Virus record (IMG/VR): IMGVR_UViG_3300021857_000099
Location: 1-39,834 of that record
DNA from: a virus
DNA length: 39,834 nt
Reading direction: 5' to 3' (one strand)
Each line of letters begins with the position of its first letter. Position 1 is the first letter of the stretch. The notes beneath the pieces were generated by a model. The model was not told the DNA's origin and ran no database searches. It saw nothing but the letters and a program-made list of their open reading frames with translations. Below, piece after piece: positions 39,682 through 39,834 of the stretch. The translations under genes were made by a program, and so were the position numbers.

Positions 39682-39834
39682 GGTAGTCAAATCCCTGAGC
39701 GGAGCACTCGACGCAAAGGCCTTGCCCCACGCCTTCCTGTTCACGGGAGGCAGTGGTACTGGCAAAACGACCTTGGCCCGCATCTTGACGAGCATGCTCA
39801 AGGTCGAGGCATCCAACATCGTCGAGGTCGACGC
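39587..39834 (+). CDS. DnaX-like clamp loader subunit (3' end outside window)
   Basis: 82 codons are visible before the window ends. The start is ATG at 39587 inside the upstream small gene. The N-terminus reads LHVKYRPTSFQQVVGQDEVVKSLSG, then LPHAFLFTGGSGTGKTTLARIL (Walker A 54-62), exactly the start of bacterial DnaX/RFC-type AAA+ clamp loaders. It would open the beta clamp encoded at 35705. The Shine-Dalgarno is weak and the overlap with the upstream gene is about 95 bp. The rest of the gene, including the ATPase Walker B, is not in the window. Confidence 0.9.
   Translation, partial: MRKQLTETPASTEPLHVKYRPTSFQQVVGQDEVVKSLSGALDAKALPHAFLFTGGSGTGKTTLARILTSMLKVEASNIVEVD

Noticed and set aside
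1-39834. CRISPR array, integrase, IS element or attachment site
   Set aside because: No regularly spaced direct repeats, no recombinase motifs and no flanking duplications were found.

Overview
The window is 39.8 kb of a tailed double-stranded DNA bacteriophage (Caudoviricetes). Gene packing is dense, with ATGA/TAATG stop-start overlaps. The left end carries terminase, portal, Mu F-like and DUF2213 head genes. The right end carries a phage-type replisome. I saw no integrase, lysogeny module, tRNA, rRNA or CRISPR array. The G+C-rich coding sequence suggests a host of similar composition, but the host and exact phage genus cannot be read from the window.

Layout: (1) 1-13893, minus strand: the virion and packaging block, read right to left. 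Its order is small terminase, large terminase, a 630-residue virion protein with a C-terminal ADP-ribosyltransferase signature, two small proteins, DUF1073 portal, Mu F-like head protein, seven repeat-rich or adhesin-like structural proteins, and a DUF2213 prohead-protease-like protein cut by the window edge. (2) 13894-14364: a hairpin-rich non-coding leader upstream of the terminase genes. (3) 14365-16484, minus: small accessory genes, including a PNKP-like HAD phosphatase, a putative PD-(D/E)XK nuclease, a small membrane protein and a short gene at 15018-15194. (4) 16485-17090: about 600 bp without a convincing gene, containing two large inverted-repeat structures and an intrinsic terminator. 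(5) 17091-23635, minus: regulators and early-type genes, including an HTH protein, a membrane-anchored MazG-like pyrophosphohydrolase, QueD, DUF932, a ParB-like protein and several small hypotheticals. (6) About 23650-23744: a divergent promoter region. (7) 23744-39834, plus: QueE, DUF6884, 5'-3' exonuclease, DnaB-like helicase, SNF2-like helicase, primase, a sigma-like protein, a tandem beta-module protein, QueC, FolE, a DpdA-type transglycosylase, a beta-clamp, a UDG-like/exonuclease/family A DNA polymerase fusion, and a DnaX-like clamp loader cut by the right edge.

Function as a whole: FolE, QueD, QueE and QueC form the GTP-to-preQ0 route, and DpdA is the enzyme family that swaps guanine for a 7-deazaguanine in DNA. 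The phage therefore probably carries 7-deazaguanine-modified DNA, which protects against restriction. No QueF or amidotransferase is visible, so preQ0 is the simplest predicted base. The replication genes encode an unusually self-sufficient machine: helicase, primase, clamp, clamp loader, polymerase and 5' nuclease.

Regulation: a palindromic element, AATCTTT-RY-AAAGATT, lies exactly 5 nt upstream of a TATAAT-like -10 box at three separate transcription starts. A degenerate copy sits in the divergent region. This looks like a phage-specific promoter or operator class.
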